Part shown: piece after piece, positions 1 to 12,272 of the stretch
How positions within the stretch are numbered: position 1 is the first letter of the stretch
Layout: every line of letters starts with the position of its first letter
NCBI GenBank assembly: GCA_021464415.1
Contig: CM038471.1
Span: forward strand, 74,192,851-74,256,850
DNA: 64,000 bases
From: Lonicera japonica
Taxonomy: Eukaryota > Streptophyta > Magnoliopsida > Dipsacales > Caprifoliaceae
Reading direction: 5' to 3'
Made by a program: the position numbers and the translations under genes
The notes under the pieces: model-generated
What the model was told of the DNA's origin: nothing
What the model saw: only the letters and a program-made list of their open reading frames with translations
Database searches by the model: none

Positions 1-264
1 CTCCTCCTTTCTGCTCCGCATATTCGCAAATATCCCAACCGACATGGGCTGCTGCTTAAAGCTCTGGAGATAGATTCCGAGCTTTAATTTTGCTTTCACC
101 AATAGATATTCGCCATCCATGCTATCATGATCATGTGAAAAAAGAAAAAGAAAAAGAAATTAGATTACAAGTATTCGATATGTTATGTTCTCAGCTAGGA
201 AAAGGAAAATGTTAGTGCCCATTTGATAGACAGCCAGAAAATTATTGAAAAACAATTAAGCTAG

Positions 265-455
265 CGGGTCATCAATGTATGCCATACTCACAGCAACCCT
301 TCCCCTCATGTGTGATCTCGCCTCGCATGCCAAGAGACAAACAAAGTGGGGAACAAATGTAAATGACAAGACTCGAATCCGACACTTAGGTGCAAACCTG
401 ATATCCGATACCATATTAGGAATCATTTCCCCCATAAACTTAAGCTATTAACATT
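265..455 (-). mobile_element. TRIM-family fragment
   Basis: Read on the minus strand, this shows the landmarks of the TRIM elements at 45734-46031 and 48239-48549: an LTR-like block with TTAAGCTTAAGT-type core (near 430-450), a degraded primer-binding site (complement 'gataccat' near 408) and the region with the tRNA-like exon wording 'cgaatcc'. It is degenerate, without clear ends or target duplication. Confidence 0.4.
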
Positions 456-459
456 TTCA

Positions 460-600
460 TGGGAAAAAAGAATTTATCCGTCTCCGAAGAATTGGAATCC
501 ATGGAAAAACTGAAAAAAATAATAGAACATCTTCCGAAATCAATAATCTCTTTTCCAATTTTTCATACGAATTAGTAATGTTTTCAATAATTTTAAAACT
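460..600. mobile_element. Degenerate hairpin MITE
   Basis: AT-rich imperfect inverted repeat around 'ccatggaaaaactgaaaaa'. It resembles hairpin elements at 16800-16990 (same intron of copy B) and 40386-40640 (aldolase intron). Ends are eroded. Confidence 0.35.
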
Positions 601-1235
601 TTTTATGTTAAAATAAGTTGGAAAATGATTGAAGAACAATTTAAAAAAGAAATACATATAGATATGCAACTTTAAGATGCTATGACTTTGAATCTGCCAA
701 GAATTTCTAGTATATATTTACTAACCTGGTGGTCTCTGCTGATAAATTGTCTGGGAGTATGGGGGAGCAACTCGGATAATTCCTCGGGACAAGCAATCTC
801 AAGGGCTTCAAAGGAAACTGGATAACCATATAGCATAAAGTTGATACAAAAAACCTTATTTTTTGTGAAAATATTTAAATTTTTTTTTTTTTTTTGAGAA
901 TTACCAATTTTGCTGAAGAAAGATGCACGTTTAAGTCTGAAGTGAAAGTCATAGCACGGAAAATGCACTCAATAGTGGTTCCTTCGCTAACTTCAGTTAA
1001 AGAAGAACATGCCATTGAAGAACCACCTTCGTCACATATTATATGAACCACTGTGTCAATCAATCGCTGGTTTCCTTCTCTTATTTCTTCCGCGAGGGAA
1101 GGATCAGCCTGCAACAGAAAGTATCAGTTCCTGTTTCTAAGAGAGATGAAATTGTGACTCGATAATCAGCTTACTAAATGAGATCTAGATGTAAAGAAAA
1201 TGATAGCTACTCTTGATTGAAGTAACCGGATTCAT

Positions 1236-1395
1236 TTTTTTTGAGAAAACTAGAATTATTGCATTGGGGGGTGGGGGGTTAATGTTGCACTTGCATTTGG
1301 CGAGACTTGAACTTGGGACCTCTAGGTTCAGTTGGGGGTCCTTTTGACACTGGGACAACCCACTTGCTATGAAGTTGCCGATATCTAGTGAATGA
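1236..1395 (-). mobile_element. tRNA-derived SINE-like insertion
   Basis: On the minus strand an A-box-like stretch (TAGCAAGTGGG) is followed about 50 nt later by a B-box-like stretch (AGTTCAAGTCTC), the spacing of a pol III promoter of a tRNA-derived SINE. A diverged copy sits at the same place in the paralogue (17695-17860), so it predates the duplication. No clean tail or target duplication was identified. Confidence 0.4.
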
Positions 1396-1659
1396 ATCAC
1401 CTCATGCTTATAACTTAAAATAACAAAAGCAGTTTATACTCTACAAACAGAAATGTATATGACGAAAATGTGTAGGTAAATGCATGGAGTAGCACCAAAA
1501 TTCGAAAATACCGAATACTCCAAATTAATAGTCCACTGTTCCTTTTTATGATGTCCTAAATTAAGAGTCTATTTAGTGACATAAATGGACGGCTTCAATG
1601 CGCATTGACTAGATTTAAATATCTAATACAAAGCATGTAAAGGAAGTGGGTGAGATAAA

Positions 1660-2190
1660 AAATTGTACCTACATGCATTTGAAGCCTGGAATTTCTTGAT
1701 GGTCATCCCACGGACTTCCCAACTGCATTTTTTGATAAAATTTGGTAGCGATGTTCTACCCATCATGGTGATCTTCTCCAAATCCATCTCTCCCAAATTT
1801 CATCAAAAAATGGAATCGAAAAGCGGGTGAGATGAAAAATTGTACCTACATTCATTTCAGGCCTTGAATTTATTGATGGTCATCTCACCCACTTCCCAAT
1901 TTAATTGTCTGATGAAATTTGGTAGCAATGATCTACCCATCATGGTGATCTTCTCCATATTCATCTTCACCAAATTTCATCAAAAAATGCGAAATTGTAC
2001 CTACATGATTTCAGGCCTTGAATTTCTTGATGGTCATCTCACCCACTTCCCAATTGAATTTTTTGATGAAATTTGGCGGCAATAATCTACCCATCATGTG
2101 ATCTTCTCCACCATATTTCGTTCAAAAAACTCAACTATTTACCCCCACAAAAGGGGAGTCCGTTCTTTAGTTGACGCTCTTTAGAAGAGA
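1660..2190. repeat. About 170-bp tandem repeat replacing MED15 exon 8
   Basis: Three tandem units start near 1665, 1835 and 1995. Each holds 'aattgtacctacat', 'ttgatggtcatc', 'cacttccca', 'gatgaaatttgg' and 'ctacccatcatgg'. The final part (2110-2180, 'tatttaccccc...', 'ctcttta') matches arms of the foldback elements at 29099-29375 and 56066-56396. The array lies where the paralogue carries exon 8. Confidence 0.7.
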
Positions 2191-4460
2191 CACTCTGTGT
2201 GTATATATATAGAATATACTCTTGGAGTACCAGGTGGTGGGTACTCTCATTCCAGTAGCGAAGTGCTATATCCTATCAGCTCGCCCCCTGCATGCAGGGG
2301 TGACACCTACGTGGAGCTTAACCGTTGGCCATACTTGATATAAATGCACCAAATGCTTGAAAGCAAATCATGTTAAATTGAACTAACTGCTCTAAGTAAA
2401 CGCTGTATAGGATTCTCGGTATCACTCGGCTCACGATCATCGCACGGTGAAAGCCCAGGGCTGGTTATCAGGAGGGGTGTGATTTTTGCTACTTCACCAG
2501 GTGTACGTACAAGCCCACAAAATGAACCCATATTTTGAATAGGAGAGGCGTGTTTCAAAACTGGACTCTGGAAATGTTTCGGGTCCATCCATGGAGGTAC
2601 TTGAGAAGAAGCCATTTCAAGAATTCGGGGTTGCTCGTTATTTACCGAGCCCTGCCCTAAATTTTGATGCTTCAACAAAACGCCACCTTTCACACCAACC
2701 CCATTTCTAGCTTCTATTTGTGAATCCTGTTGCATCACTTGTTGTTCCATTTGGTGTTCCTTCTGTTGTTGGAGGTGTATGCTCTGAGGTATATCCGATT
2801 TTGTGCTTTGATTTTGCGCGTTCATAACAATATTTTGATACAAAGCTGTACCCTCTGAAGAAACTATAGGCTCATGCTGAAGGCTTGTATCTGCATTCTT
2901 ATGGGTAGAGCAATTCAAGTTTATGGATTGAAAGTGGGGATTCATTTGGGGAACTAGATGAGATACGGTTTGCGGCTTTGAGTTTGGCACATCAACTCCA
3001 TTGGTTTGGTCTTTCTGCTGCAAAGAGTTGTTCCTTCTGGGGCCGTACAAATTGAGAAGAGCTGACACATTGTTTTACCAAATCCAACTTCCCTTTTAGG
3101 CGTGTTGGCATCTTATCTTTGGATAATTGTATGGTCTGCATCAGTGTCCATGCAATATCCAAATGTTTATTGACCTTACGATGATCCTCCGTCTCCGGTT
3201 GAACAGAAGCAAGCTCGAGAACATTAAGAGAACAATATATATTGCAATTAAATATAACGAGGCAACAGTCAGTAAGGGCACCCACAAGTTGCTTCCCAAC
3301 ACCTAGCCTATGCTTAAAATGATTGTACACCATGTTCAAAAAGTAGTACATGTGGCGAAAAGTACTTTTTGGATGCCCTTAACAACCATCTTATTGGACT
3401 ATGGGAGCGGGAATATTTGAAGAGATAAGGTAGGTATCTGCCGATGTCTTATTTCTACCTTATGGAGTGCTTCATTTAGTTCTGTATAGTACCTGTCCCT
3501 AATATCTTTCGGCTGCAAATGAATTTAAATAATTATTCTTCTTGAACACATCTAAACATGCGATGAGATTTCAATGTGCAAAAGGAGAAATATAAGTGAT
3601 TTATTCATGCTTGAATCTCTTTCGTTTTATAGAAAACAAGAGCTTTATTAGAACGATTACATCCTATAGAAGACAATAACAATGTCGTCTAAATGTATCA
3701 CCATGCGTATTTTTTAACACAAATACTGTATCACAAATTGTGTATTGCAACTTAAGGTAAGATAAGCTTTAATAATATGATAACTTTATATAAATATATG
3801 GCTCTATATATTGTGCATAAATTAAGTAACAGGCAATTCATACAATTTTCGTAAAAATTTCTCGAGGTCTATGCATTAGAAACTCAAAATAGCATTAACC
3901 TCTCTCTCTCTCACCAAATTGTGTTGTATACTTGTATCATGTGTATCGTATAATGCGTTATCACAACATACTGGAAATGTATTGTAAGATGCAGTGATAA
4001 GAGATACAGTTCATCGTATCATACCGTGTTAGGCCAATATTATATCATATCATATACATCGAACTGTAATATATTGACAACAATGCCTAGAAGTGTGCCC
4101 AAAAGTGAAAAAAGGAACCTCTGTCACAAATTAAGAGTTCATCTTCCGTTCTTGGGACATCCCAATTGGAAGTCCACTTTCTTAATCGGATGTACCAAAT
4201 CCCACAAACATTTAATAAGCTTCATTCTTGGCAATGATTGTGTTGAAATTAAAGGAAAAATAAGGATTGAGAAAGAAAGGGAAAAAAAAGAGATCATCAA
4301 ATTCTATGAAACAAGTCAAGGGGGATTGAACTGGATTATGCAACACAATATTTATAGAACAAAGACGAAGGCTTACCACATTTGCTTCTCTTCTTTCGGT
4401 TGTCAAATCTACTTCCACTAAAATAAATTTTGAATGGAAGCTAGATTTAGCAGAAACCAC

Positions 4461-5378
4461 TCATTTAAATTATGTTCGTAAAGTGTCAACTTTGCCCCAC
4501 CTTTTTATTAACTTAAATTCAATAAAGTGCTTATTTTCACTAATTTCATGTTTCCACATACATCTTATTAGCATTGTTTAAGTGATGCAATCAATAATTT
4601 AACTCAAAAGCTGTCAAAGTGTAGATTACTGTGTATTGAAAATTGTCTAAGTCCCATGTATTAGTTGTGCTTAGGGAAACAAATGGTCAGTGGGTATTTG
4701 TAGTTGATATTAATGCTTTGTGGGGAGTCTAAGGATAAGTCTATGAAGAATCTAGAGTCTAGTTGATATTATGTTTTATGGAGAGTCTAGAGGGTCTAAT
4801 TAGAAAGTTCTAGTCTCTATGGTATTATTATAAATATGGGTTGAAAACCAACTTGATAAGCATTTGTAAGAAGAGTTTCAGTTCTAAACTGTAATAAAAG
4901 ACTTTCCCTTGATTTCCCTTTAGAAATCTTGACTCCGACAATGTTTGGAGTAGCTTTCAGTTTGTTCATTGTTCTGTTTATTGCTGTCTACTTCATTAAG
5001 ACACAAATACTAACAATAAACAATAAATTTGATATCATGTTTTTCTGCTTTTGAACGGTCTTCACAAGAAACAGCACAGGTTTTTATTTTCTAATGCAAG
5101 TACCCAGTGGGGACTAAATATTAATTTAGCTTTCTTTTTTATCTTATGATGATTGAAAGAACATTTACCAATTTAGTAAATGTTGTTTTAATTCTTAGTT
5201 TAACATGACTTGTGACTGGGAACAAGGATCTGTTTTCCAGTTGGATTCATTTGCAAAATAACCCCTGATTGTAAGTTTTAAACAAGGGGTATCAGGTGAC
5301 AATCAAAAGAAAACACATCTAGTAGACAAGCACACACTTACGTAATATTTCGACATCCGTAACAATAACAAAATTTTA
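4461..5378. other. Intron-like spacer of pseudogene copy A
   Basis: This lies between the exon-5 and exon-4 remnants of the MED15-like pseudogene. It is AT-rich with no convincing coding region. It corresponds to intron 4 of copy B without that copy's retroelement nest. Confidence 0.5.
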
Positions 5379-5718
5379 GGGCCCTTCTTGTTTGAGTTGA
5401 AATAGTTTTCACCCATTTGAAAAAAATGAAATGGTGAAAAGTATTTTTTAACAGTTTCAGATAAATTTCCGCTCTCATAAAATTATGAGATTAAAAAATA
5501 GAATTTTGACAAAACTAGTGAACAAAGTTCAACGTACTGAACCTAAAGGGCCCTTGGAACAAATAGGTCACATCAACAGAACTAAAGGCTTACAATTGTG
5601 CTTTACTCATGATTTCTGTTTTCACAAAATTATGAGTAAAGCAGACATTATAATTTATAACTACAGAATTTTGATGAAAATAGAAAATAGTTTCCACCCC
5701 GACCCTAAAGGGCCCTGG
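5379..5718. mobile_element. Hairpin MITE with GGGCCC ends, partly repeated
   Basis: GGGCCC-bearing termini at 5379 and 5553 face each other, and a second partial unit ends at 5718 ('aaagggccc'). The matching element in copy B begins near 21709 and resumes near 27046-27160, where it is split by later LTR insertions, so it predates the duplication. Confidence 0.4.
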
Positions 5719-6004
5719 AACAATACATCAAATCAACAGAACCAAGGCATATCAGTATAACGGTAACAAAAGAGCATATAATTTTAAAGCATTTTGAACC
5801 ATCGTGAAGCTGCAGAAACATACTTGATGACTGCTGGAACCGCGAATTGGGATTGCAGAAACAGACAACAATTTATGAACCAGAAAGTGATGAACGAGCA
5901 AATAGTCTTGTCGTGCTTTGTCTGGTGCAATATTTGAAGTAAAAAAAAAAACCACGCGCATATTAATCACTGCTAAAAAAATGCAAAAAGAAAAAAAAAA
6001 TCTG

Positions 6005-6355
6005 TGAAAAGAAAAAGTAAAGACTATTTGGGAAAGTCATTACTCTTCTGAAATTCATATAATTAAATTGAAACGGCCACTCTGTTAGCTAATGACGAAC
6101 TTGAATACTAAACACGAGATCACAATCCACAACAAATATTAACATTCAATGGGTTTGTTTCACAAAGGCAAAAGATTACTATAAGATTACCGCAAAATGA
6201 AGTTATTAATCTAAAGCACAGGATAAAGCACCTGGTTGGGGCATGGGCTTATATGCAATTCTTCTCGACGAACAAAAAAAGGAAAGACGGTGGGTCTAAG
6301 CATCTTGCAAGGTTGATGGGGGCGCGGGGCATAGGTGTATGTACATGATTAGTTC
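6005..6355. other. Duplicated MED15 upstream flank
   Basis: Similar to 30110-30300, directly upstream of exon 1 of the intact copy ('aaagtcattactct', 'aacggccact', 'cttatatg'). The first exons that should adjoin it were lost in copy A. Confidence 0.55.
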
Positions 6356-7140
6356 CGCATATACCGCGTTAGAAACTATCTCTCCCAAAAGCTTAAGCTA
6401 TTAAACAAGACACTACAATGTATATCATGCTAAAACCATCCTTCATGTGTGATCCCATACTTGCACATGAAGAGCACACAGAGGGAACATATGAATAGTT
6501 CTGTACAATATATTCACAGTGTTAAATACCATCTCCCCTAGAACCTTTAGCTATTAGCCTATTAGGAAGAGGCACCACAACATATGTCACGCTAATACCT
6601 TCCCTGACATGCAACTCCATACTCGCACGTGGATAGCACACAAAGGGAACATATCCATGTGCATGAATAGTTCAATATAATAACATAGTGTTAGACAATA
6701 AAAAAAACACAATGTATGCCATGCTAACACCGTCCCTTTTGTGCGATCGCGTACTTGCATGTGGAGAGCACACAGAGGGAACATATTTATGTGTTAGAAA
6801 CCATCTCTCCTAAAATTTTAAACTATTAGAAAGAGACGCTAGAATCTATATGCCATGCTAAAGCCGTCCCTCGTGTGCGACCCCATACTTGCACGTGGAG
6901 AGCACACAGAGGGTACATGTTTATGTGTTAGAAACCATCTCTCCTAAAATTTTAAACTGTTAGACAGAGGCACCAGAATTATATGATGCTAACACCCTCC
7001 ATCACGTGCGACCACATACTCGCATGTGGAGAACATATAGGGGAAGCATATTCATAATAGATAGGAGATAGAGGTAACGAGGCTTGAACCTCCCAGAGAA
7101 AAAGAACATAAATACCATATTAGAGTTCAGAGCATCCAAC
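6355..7140 (-). repeat. Tandem array of TRIM LTR-like units
   Basis: At least five successive units of about 130-190 bp carry, in the same order, 'gttagaaaccatctc', 'cttaagctatta' or variants, 'caatgtat...catgcta', then 'gtgcgacc...acttgcacgtggagagcacacag'. In reverse complement these are the LTR plus the polypurine-side region of the TRIMs at 45734 and 48239. The array sits upstream of the decayed MED15 copy, and a similar one lies upstream of the intact copy (30340-31990). Confidence 0.6.
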
Positions 7141-7200
7141 CCAAAACAATTGGCTATCGGTAGATTAGCCTTGAGATATTATAAATTGTGGTGCAAGGCC

Positions 7201-8190
7201 CAATGTTTTAAATTGCGATAGCGTAACGCGTTGCGTTTTTGTTCGGGAATTGCGTAACGCTCACAAATTGCGTAATAGCGTAAGCAATTCGGATATTGAA
7301 TAGCGTAGGAATAAAAAAAATAAAAATAATATTATACTCAAGAACATTAACAAAAATTCATTAAATTAATTAACTTCATCCAAATTAACTAGATAGAGTA
7401 TAAAATAAATTAACTAAATAAATAAATTAAATAAGTACTAAATAAATTATAAAATAGTAGAAGGTATATAAAATAAATTACTTAAATTAATTAACTTCAT
7501 CCAAAGAATGATATTTTAACTAAATTAATTAAAAAGATTGTTAAAAAAAATTAATTAAAAAAAGATACTAAATTAATTAACTGCGGTGGGTAATTTAATT
7601 GCTATGGGTTTGGCTTATCTACGAATACAATAAGAAGCCTAAGTCAGATGGAAATAAAGATAAGAATAGAGTTAACTTTTGAGAAAACGGGAGAGATGAT
7701 AGAAGAAGCGACGCCGACACGGGAGAGAAGAGAAGGAGAGACGACGAACGACGCTGGCTCAATGGGAGGGAGGAGAAGAGGCGAGTCCACTTGCTACCAC
7801 AGTACCACCATAATAAACCCTAATCTGGTCAATAAGCCCCGCCCAAAATAGATCGAGCAAGAAGAGGAGAAGAAAATAGAAGAAGAGGAGATCTAATAAG
7901 GTTAGGGTTTTCTTATAACTAATAAACCCTTAATTTTTTTATATTTTAAGTGGCTCGTCCATCAAAATAGTGTGAGATATTTACCGATTGCGTGAAATAG
8001 AGTGAGATATTTGCCGATTGCGTGAAATAGCGTGAGAATAGCGTAAAATTGCGTGATATTGCGTGTCACGTCATCAAATAGCGTGAGCAATTTGGTTAAA
8101 AAGTAATTAGGCCTACGCCATGAGGCGTTCCTCCCACAAAAAATGCAATAGCGCTATTGCGCGCCTCTTCGCGCGCAAATGAAAACACTG
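7201..8190. mobile_element. Non-autonomous hAT-like element
   Basis: Perfect 8-bp target duplication gcaaggcc at 7193-7200 and 8191-8198. Ends CAATGTTTT / AAAACACTG are inverted. Subterminal zones are full of short 'attgcgtaa/tagcgtg' motifs, as in many plant hAT elements. The interior (7640-7880) is purine-rich with a short reading frame but no transposase. It is absent from the matching site in copy B. Confidence 0.8.
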
Positions 8191-8198
8191 GCAAGGCC

Positions 8199-8835
8199 TT
8201 ACATTCTCAAAGTGAGATTTAAAGTTTCTACATGCCTCCTCACATGTGGTGTAATATTGTGCCTAAAATATGGACAATTTATGTTGGGTGACATGGACCC
8301 CGTGTGGCTGTTGGGCCTGACATACTCATACGACACTCTAATAAAAGGGGGATAGGCAAAAAACTAAACAGCTGCTCTGGGATCAATGCATCCATTGGCA
8401 ATTTAGGTCAACTCTGTGAGAACTCACTTATTAATAAAGCATTTACGCCCCAACAATCAATTCAATTAAATAATTTTTATTTATGGTAAATCATACTTAT
8501 GGTAGTACTTATCTCTCCATAAAAAAGGAGGGGGAGAGAATGATAAGGATAAGAATTCATATTTGACTGTGCCATGTTACACGAGAAGATTTCAGATCTT
8601 ATCTTAACTTTTTCTTAATCTATTTTTATTCTATTTTCACCTAGAAGCATGAAGGAAACTAAAAAGGCAAACTGTATGTGTGGATTGAATCACACAATCC
8701 AACGGCAAAGTGATTTAGCTTATCCCGCTATCCATTGCACGTTAATGTAAAGACTATATATGTTATTGCTGGCACTAGACCAAATGTCTCATGTCACTAT
8801 CTGACACACGTTTAATGCCGACACACTTTTGTCAC
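8199..8835. other. Duplicated flank, no gene
   Basis: Unique-looking flank matching 32095-32560 of copy B ('gggcctgacat', 'gcatccattggca', 'gtaaatcatacttatggta'). No coding region was recognised. Confidence 0.55.
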
Positions 8836-10765
8836 TGTTGGTCGGAAATTAACCCTATACGGGGGGGGGGGGGGGGTGAATAGGGTTTTTAAAATTAAAT
8901 GCGGGATTAAAAAGTTTTCTAAAAATGTTTAAGCAAAATAACTTAGCTAAACAAATGTATCAAGGAAATGGCAATTCAATCAAGCAAACTCAAGAGCAAG
9001 CAATGATATAGCAAAATAATAAATAGCTTGAGTTAGAAAGATTAAACCAATTGAGCCAATGACGTTTTGTTCTCGCAGTTCGGTTGTTTAAACCATACGT
9101 TCGTGCTCAGATAGTGCCCCCGAGAATTTTCACTAAGACCAATTTTCTTCTAGGTGAAAATCAAACTGATACAAGTGTATTCTTCTCACACATTCTACCA
9201 GTCCGTTTGGATTGAAGGAATGGGGAGGAAAGGAAAGGAAAAGAGGAGGAAGGATTGCATTTCACTCGTTTGGATAGATTTATAAGAGGGAGTGGAGAGG
9301 AAACGGAGGGATTGAGAGGGAATGCCAATCCTCTTTATTCCTTTATTTTGTTTCCTTCCAATATTGGGAGGATTAGGAGGGAAAGGAAAAGTTTTTAATG
9401 ATATTTTTGCGTTATTCCAAATTTAACCCTAATTTGTTAATAATATATTAAATCACATTCCTTTCCTTTCTTTTCTTTTTTTCTATCCAAACAAGATTTA
9501 TTTGCATTCCATTCTTTTCCATTCTTGGCTATCCAAACAACAATAAAATTAAACTCATTCCTTTCCATTGTATTCCATTCCTTCCCCTCTTAATTAACTA
9601 TTTCCTTTCTATCCCTCCCCTTCAATCCAAACGGACTTTACAAGTATTGTTATACTCACAATACTCACACAAGAAACCCTCTTGCTAACTTATGAGACTT
9701 ACCTCTCACGACACTCGACAAGAATTGACTTTCTTGTTATCCTATGAGATTAACCTATCACAAATGAATATTCTAAATTATTTAATTGGTGATTCACACC
9801 AATGAGCAATAACTCTCTCAACTGTTTAATAGATACAATTGAAGCTCACACTAGAATTATCTTGATTAATCAAAAGATTTAGCTCAAGGATGAAAGATAT
9901 GATCAATACAAAAGCTTGAATTCTTGAATATGATGAATAGATGAAAGATGTGTTTGTATATGTGTTCAAGCTTTTCAAAATGTGTCTTAGATGTCCAATA
10001 TATAGTCTCAAAGATGATATAGCCGTTTAAGAGGTTTAGTATAAGTTTAATACCAAAAATGGTAAAAAATCAGAAATTCAACGACTATATTCTGAGGCAT
10101 CAGTCGACTGAGCAAAGGTCATCGACTGAGCAAAGGCCAAAATCTCAATTTTTGGACTTTTACAATTTAGCTCTAAAATCAATTCTAATGCTTTGGGGGT
10201 CTCAAAAATATATTCCTAAGACACCTTTTTTCAAGAAAACTCAAAATAAGATCATTTGAAATTTATATGAATTTATTTGAAAACTAGTTTTTGTAAGAAT
10301 GATGTTTTCAAAGGAAATTCAATTCATGCTTGTTTGCAATCAATCTATGAATGATGTTTGAACATATTTGAGCTATAAAAATGATCAATCAAGAAAATTT
10401 ACATAAATCCTAAGCACTCACTCAATTGACGAATAGTCAAGTGTTTGAATACTTCGATTTGTTTTTTCAATTGATCTTCACTCGAAACTTTTGCCTTGAA
10501 GTTTTTTGCATATTTCTTTGTTCTTGATCTTCATGAATTGCATTGTGATGAGATTGATCTTCCTTAACTTGTTCAATGCTTTGTTGGCTTGATCGGATAT
10601 GGATTGAATGATCATTGTCAAATGGTATGCTTTCTTTGTACAAATCATACTCTTCTTGAATTTTCAAGTAAATGAACTATAAACTTAATTCAAGAAACAT
10701 GTTAAATTACACATGATTAAGTTATTGTTATTATCAAAATAAGATTAAGACCTACAAGGTCAATA
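8836..10765. mobile_element. Solo LTR (long, SIRE-like start)
   Basis: 5-bp target duplication gtcac at 8831-8835 and 10766-10770. It begins TGTTGGTCGG, followed by a poly-G tract and 'gtgaatagggttttt', a start seen in long plant Copia/SIRE-type LTRs. It ends 'acaaggtcaata', so the terminal CA has decayed. No PBS, PPT or coding domains are present, so a solo LTR is the simplest reading. A MITE is nested at 9201-9636. It is absent from copy B. Confidence 0.6.
9201..9636. mobile_element. MITE with GTCCGTTTGGATTGAAGG ends
   Basis: 18-bp perfect terminal inverted repeats (9201-9218 and 9619-9636) with purine-rich left and pyrimidine-rich right arms. Relatives lie at 14546-15043 and 58572-58939. 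No clear target duplication was found. Confidence 0.75.
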
Positions 10766-10770
10766 GTCAC

Positions 10771-11153
10771 ATTAGCCAAGACACCAAAAATATAAAGCAT
10801 TCCATAATGCAAAGTTTTAAAATTAAAAGAGTAAGAAAATCCTTCATTATAGCTTTTAAGTGTTTGCCACATTAATGTAACTTTGAAATTAGAATGATTT
10901 TAGATGTATCTTATTTTTATGTGTCCTAGTTTCAAACCCGAATATAATAAAATATATTATGGTGTTTCGTAATTTTGATGAATCGAATCAATTTAAAACC
11001 TAATTTTGCAAATGATACTCTTAATTGAGATGGAGGTAGGAATAAGTTCCTAAGTATTTTGAAATGTCACCAAGAATGTTCAAGATTTTAAAAACTAGCG
11101 AATTGAGATTTCAGTTCACATCAACTCAATTTTATTTCCCTAAACAACCTCAA
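10771..11153. other. Duplicated flank, no gene
   Basis: AT-rich spacer. Its end (11080-11150) matches 33340-33385 of copy B. Nothing coding was seen. Confidence 0.45.
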
Positions 11154-11940
11154 GGCTTGTTTGGTTCAAGTATTAAAGCGTTCTTGGAACGCAACATTCC
11201 ATTCCGGTAGGAATCCAATGTCTGGGTTAGGTTTAGGCAAGGAATGTATCATTCTCGGAAACAAGTATTCCTAAAAAGCTCTCCTTCAAAATCCTTTTCT
11301 AAGTTTCTTGCTAAGACTAAAATGCCCTTTTAATTATAGTCATCATTTTGAAAAATTAAAACTTAGGTGCAAATTGCAATAATCTGTGCTAAAATTAACT
11401 ATTATACTCCCCTCCCCCCATCCACACGCACGCGGTCCCCCGCCTCCTCGGGTGCCAACCCCTTCTAGTTTCTCCTCATCTCTATATATACATAAATCTT
11501 AGAGATATTTACATCCAAATTTAAGAATTTCATAGATACATATATATGTATACACAGCACATATTCGTACACCAGACTTAATTTTAACCCTCAACCACAA
11601 GTGAAAATATTGTTTTGAAAAAAATTAAAAAAAATTATATGTTATCATTGCTCGAAAAAATATAAGAAGTTTTCTTTTTTTTCTTATTAAAATTGTTCAT
11701 AACAAATACTTATTGGAACTTGTTTTCTAATTTTACAAAAAGGATGGCATTTTGGTGATATGTACTTATACCATTCCTATTCCGGTTTAAACCAAACATA
11801 GAGAAGGTAATTCAATATTACATGAAATGAAAATTCAAGTCCGAACCAAACATTGGCAATGAATCCTAGATGCCAGGAGAGGAGCTCTCCTAGAATCTAG
11901 GATGCCCATTCATTTCCCAAAACTCGAACCAAACAAAGCC
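11154..11940. mobile_element. MITE-like element with GGCTTGTTTGGTTC ends
   Basis: Starts GGCTTGTTTGGTTC and ends GAACCAAACAAAGCC, an almost exact terminal inverted repeat. Flanks read ctcaa and ctcga, a possible imperfect 5-bp duplication. Copy B has an uninterrupted sequence at the matching point (near 33380), so this is a post-duplication insertion. Confidence 0.65.
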
Positions 11941-12272
11941 CTCGATGTTTACTCTCTTGAATTCCTTCCTTCAAATTTCTCCATTCCCCAAACCAAAAGC
12001 AATATAGCATCTGTAAAACGTAACGTACAGTTATTCAAGGCACAATGTCTATTGTTGTTTTTCGCATCCAAATATTACCATAATGCTTGCTCGGCCAAAA
12101 GAACACATTTATTTTCCTTTTTTAAACAATATTTTCAAATTCCATAAAATTCTTATACATATTATTCATCAAAACTTAAACTTATCATCCACTTGAATGC
12201 AATTTTCTATTACTAAAACCCGTAATTCAATGCAGTTTTTTTGCTAGTAGGTGAGTATACATATGTAAAGGC

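Larger units (their letters stand above)
1..5940 (-). pseudogene. MED15a-like pseudogene (copy A), 3' end off window
   Basis: Decayed paralogue of the intact MED15-like gene at 16562-30092. Recognisable exons, 5' to 3' on the minus strand, are: exon-4 tail 5940-5824, exon 5 4417-4377 (30 nt shorter, in frame), exon 6 3512-3438, exon 7 3213-2388, exon 9 1108-905, exon 10 805-726 and exon 11 from 121 leftward. Exon 10 still reads PLRLLVPRNYPSCSP and exon 9 EEIREGNQRLIDTV, both typical of plant MED15 C-termini. Lesions against copy B: exons 1-3 and most of exon 4 are missing; the exon-6 donor is AT instead of GT (3437-3436); a net 2-nt loss near 3075 puts exon 7 out of frame and leads to a stop at 2992; exon 8 (the GSAPGNGS exon) is absent; and two deletions of 18 and 19 nt shift the frame in exon 11. 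A transcribed fragment is possible, but a working protein is unlikely. Confidence 0.85.

Noticed and set aside
1236..1395. Functional tRNA gene
   Set aside because: Only box-like promoter motifs are present; no cloverleaf or anticodon arm can be drawn.
7648..7851. 67-codon frame inside the hAT element
   Set aside because: Purine-rich low complexity, with no transposase or host-gene motif.
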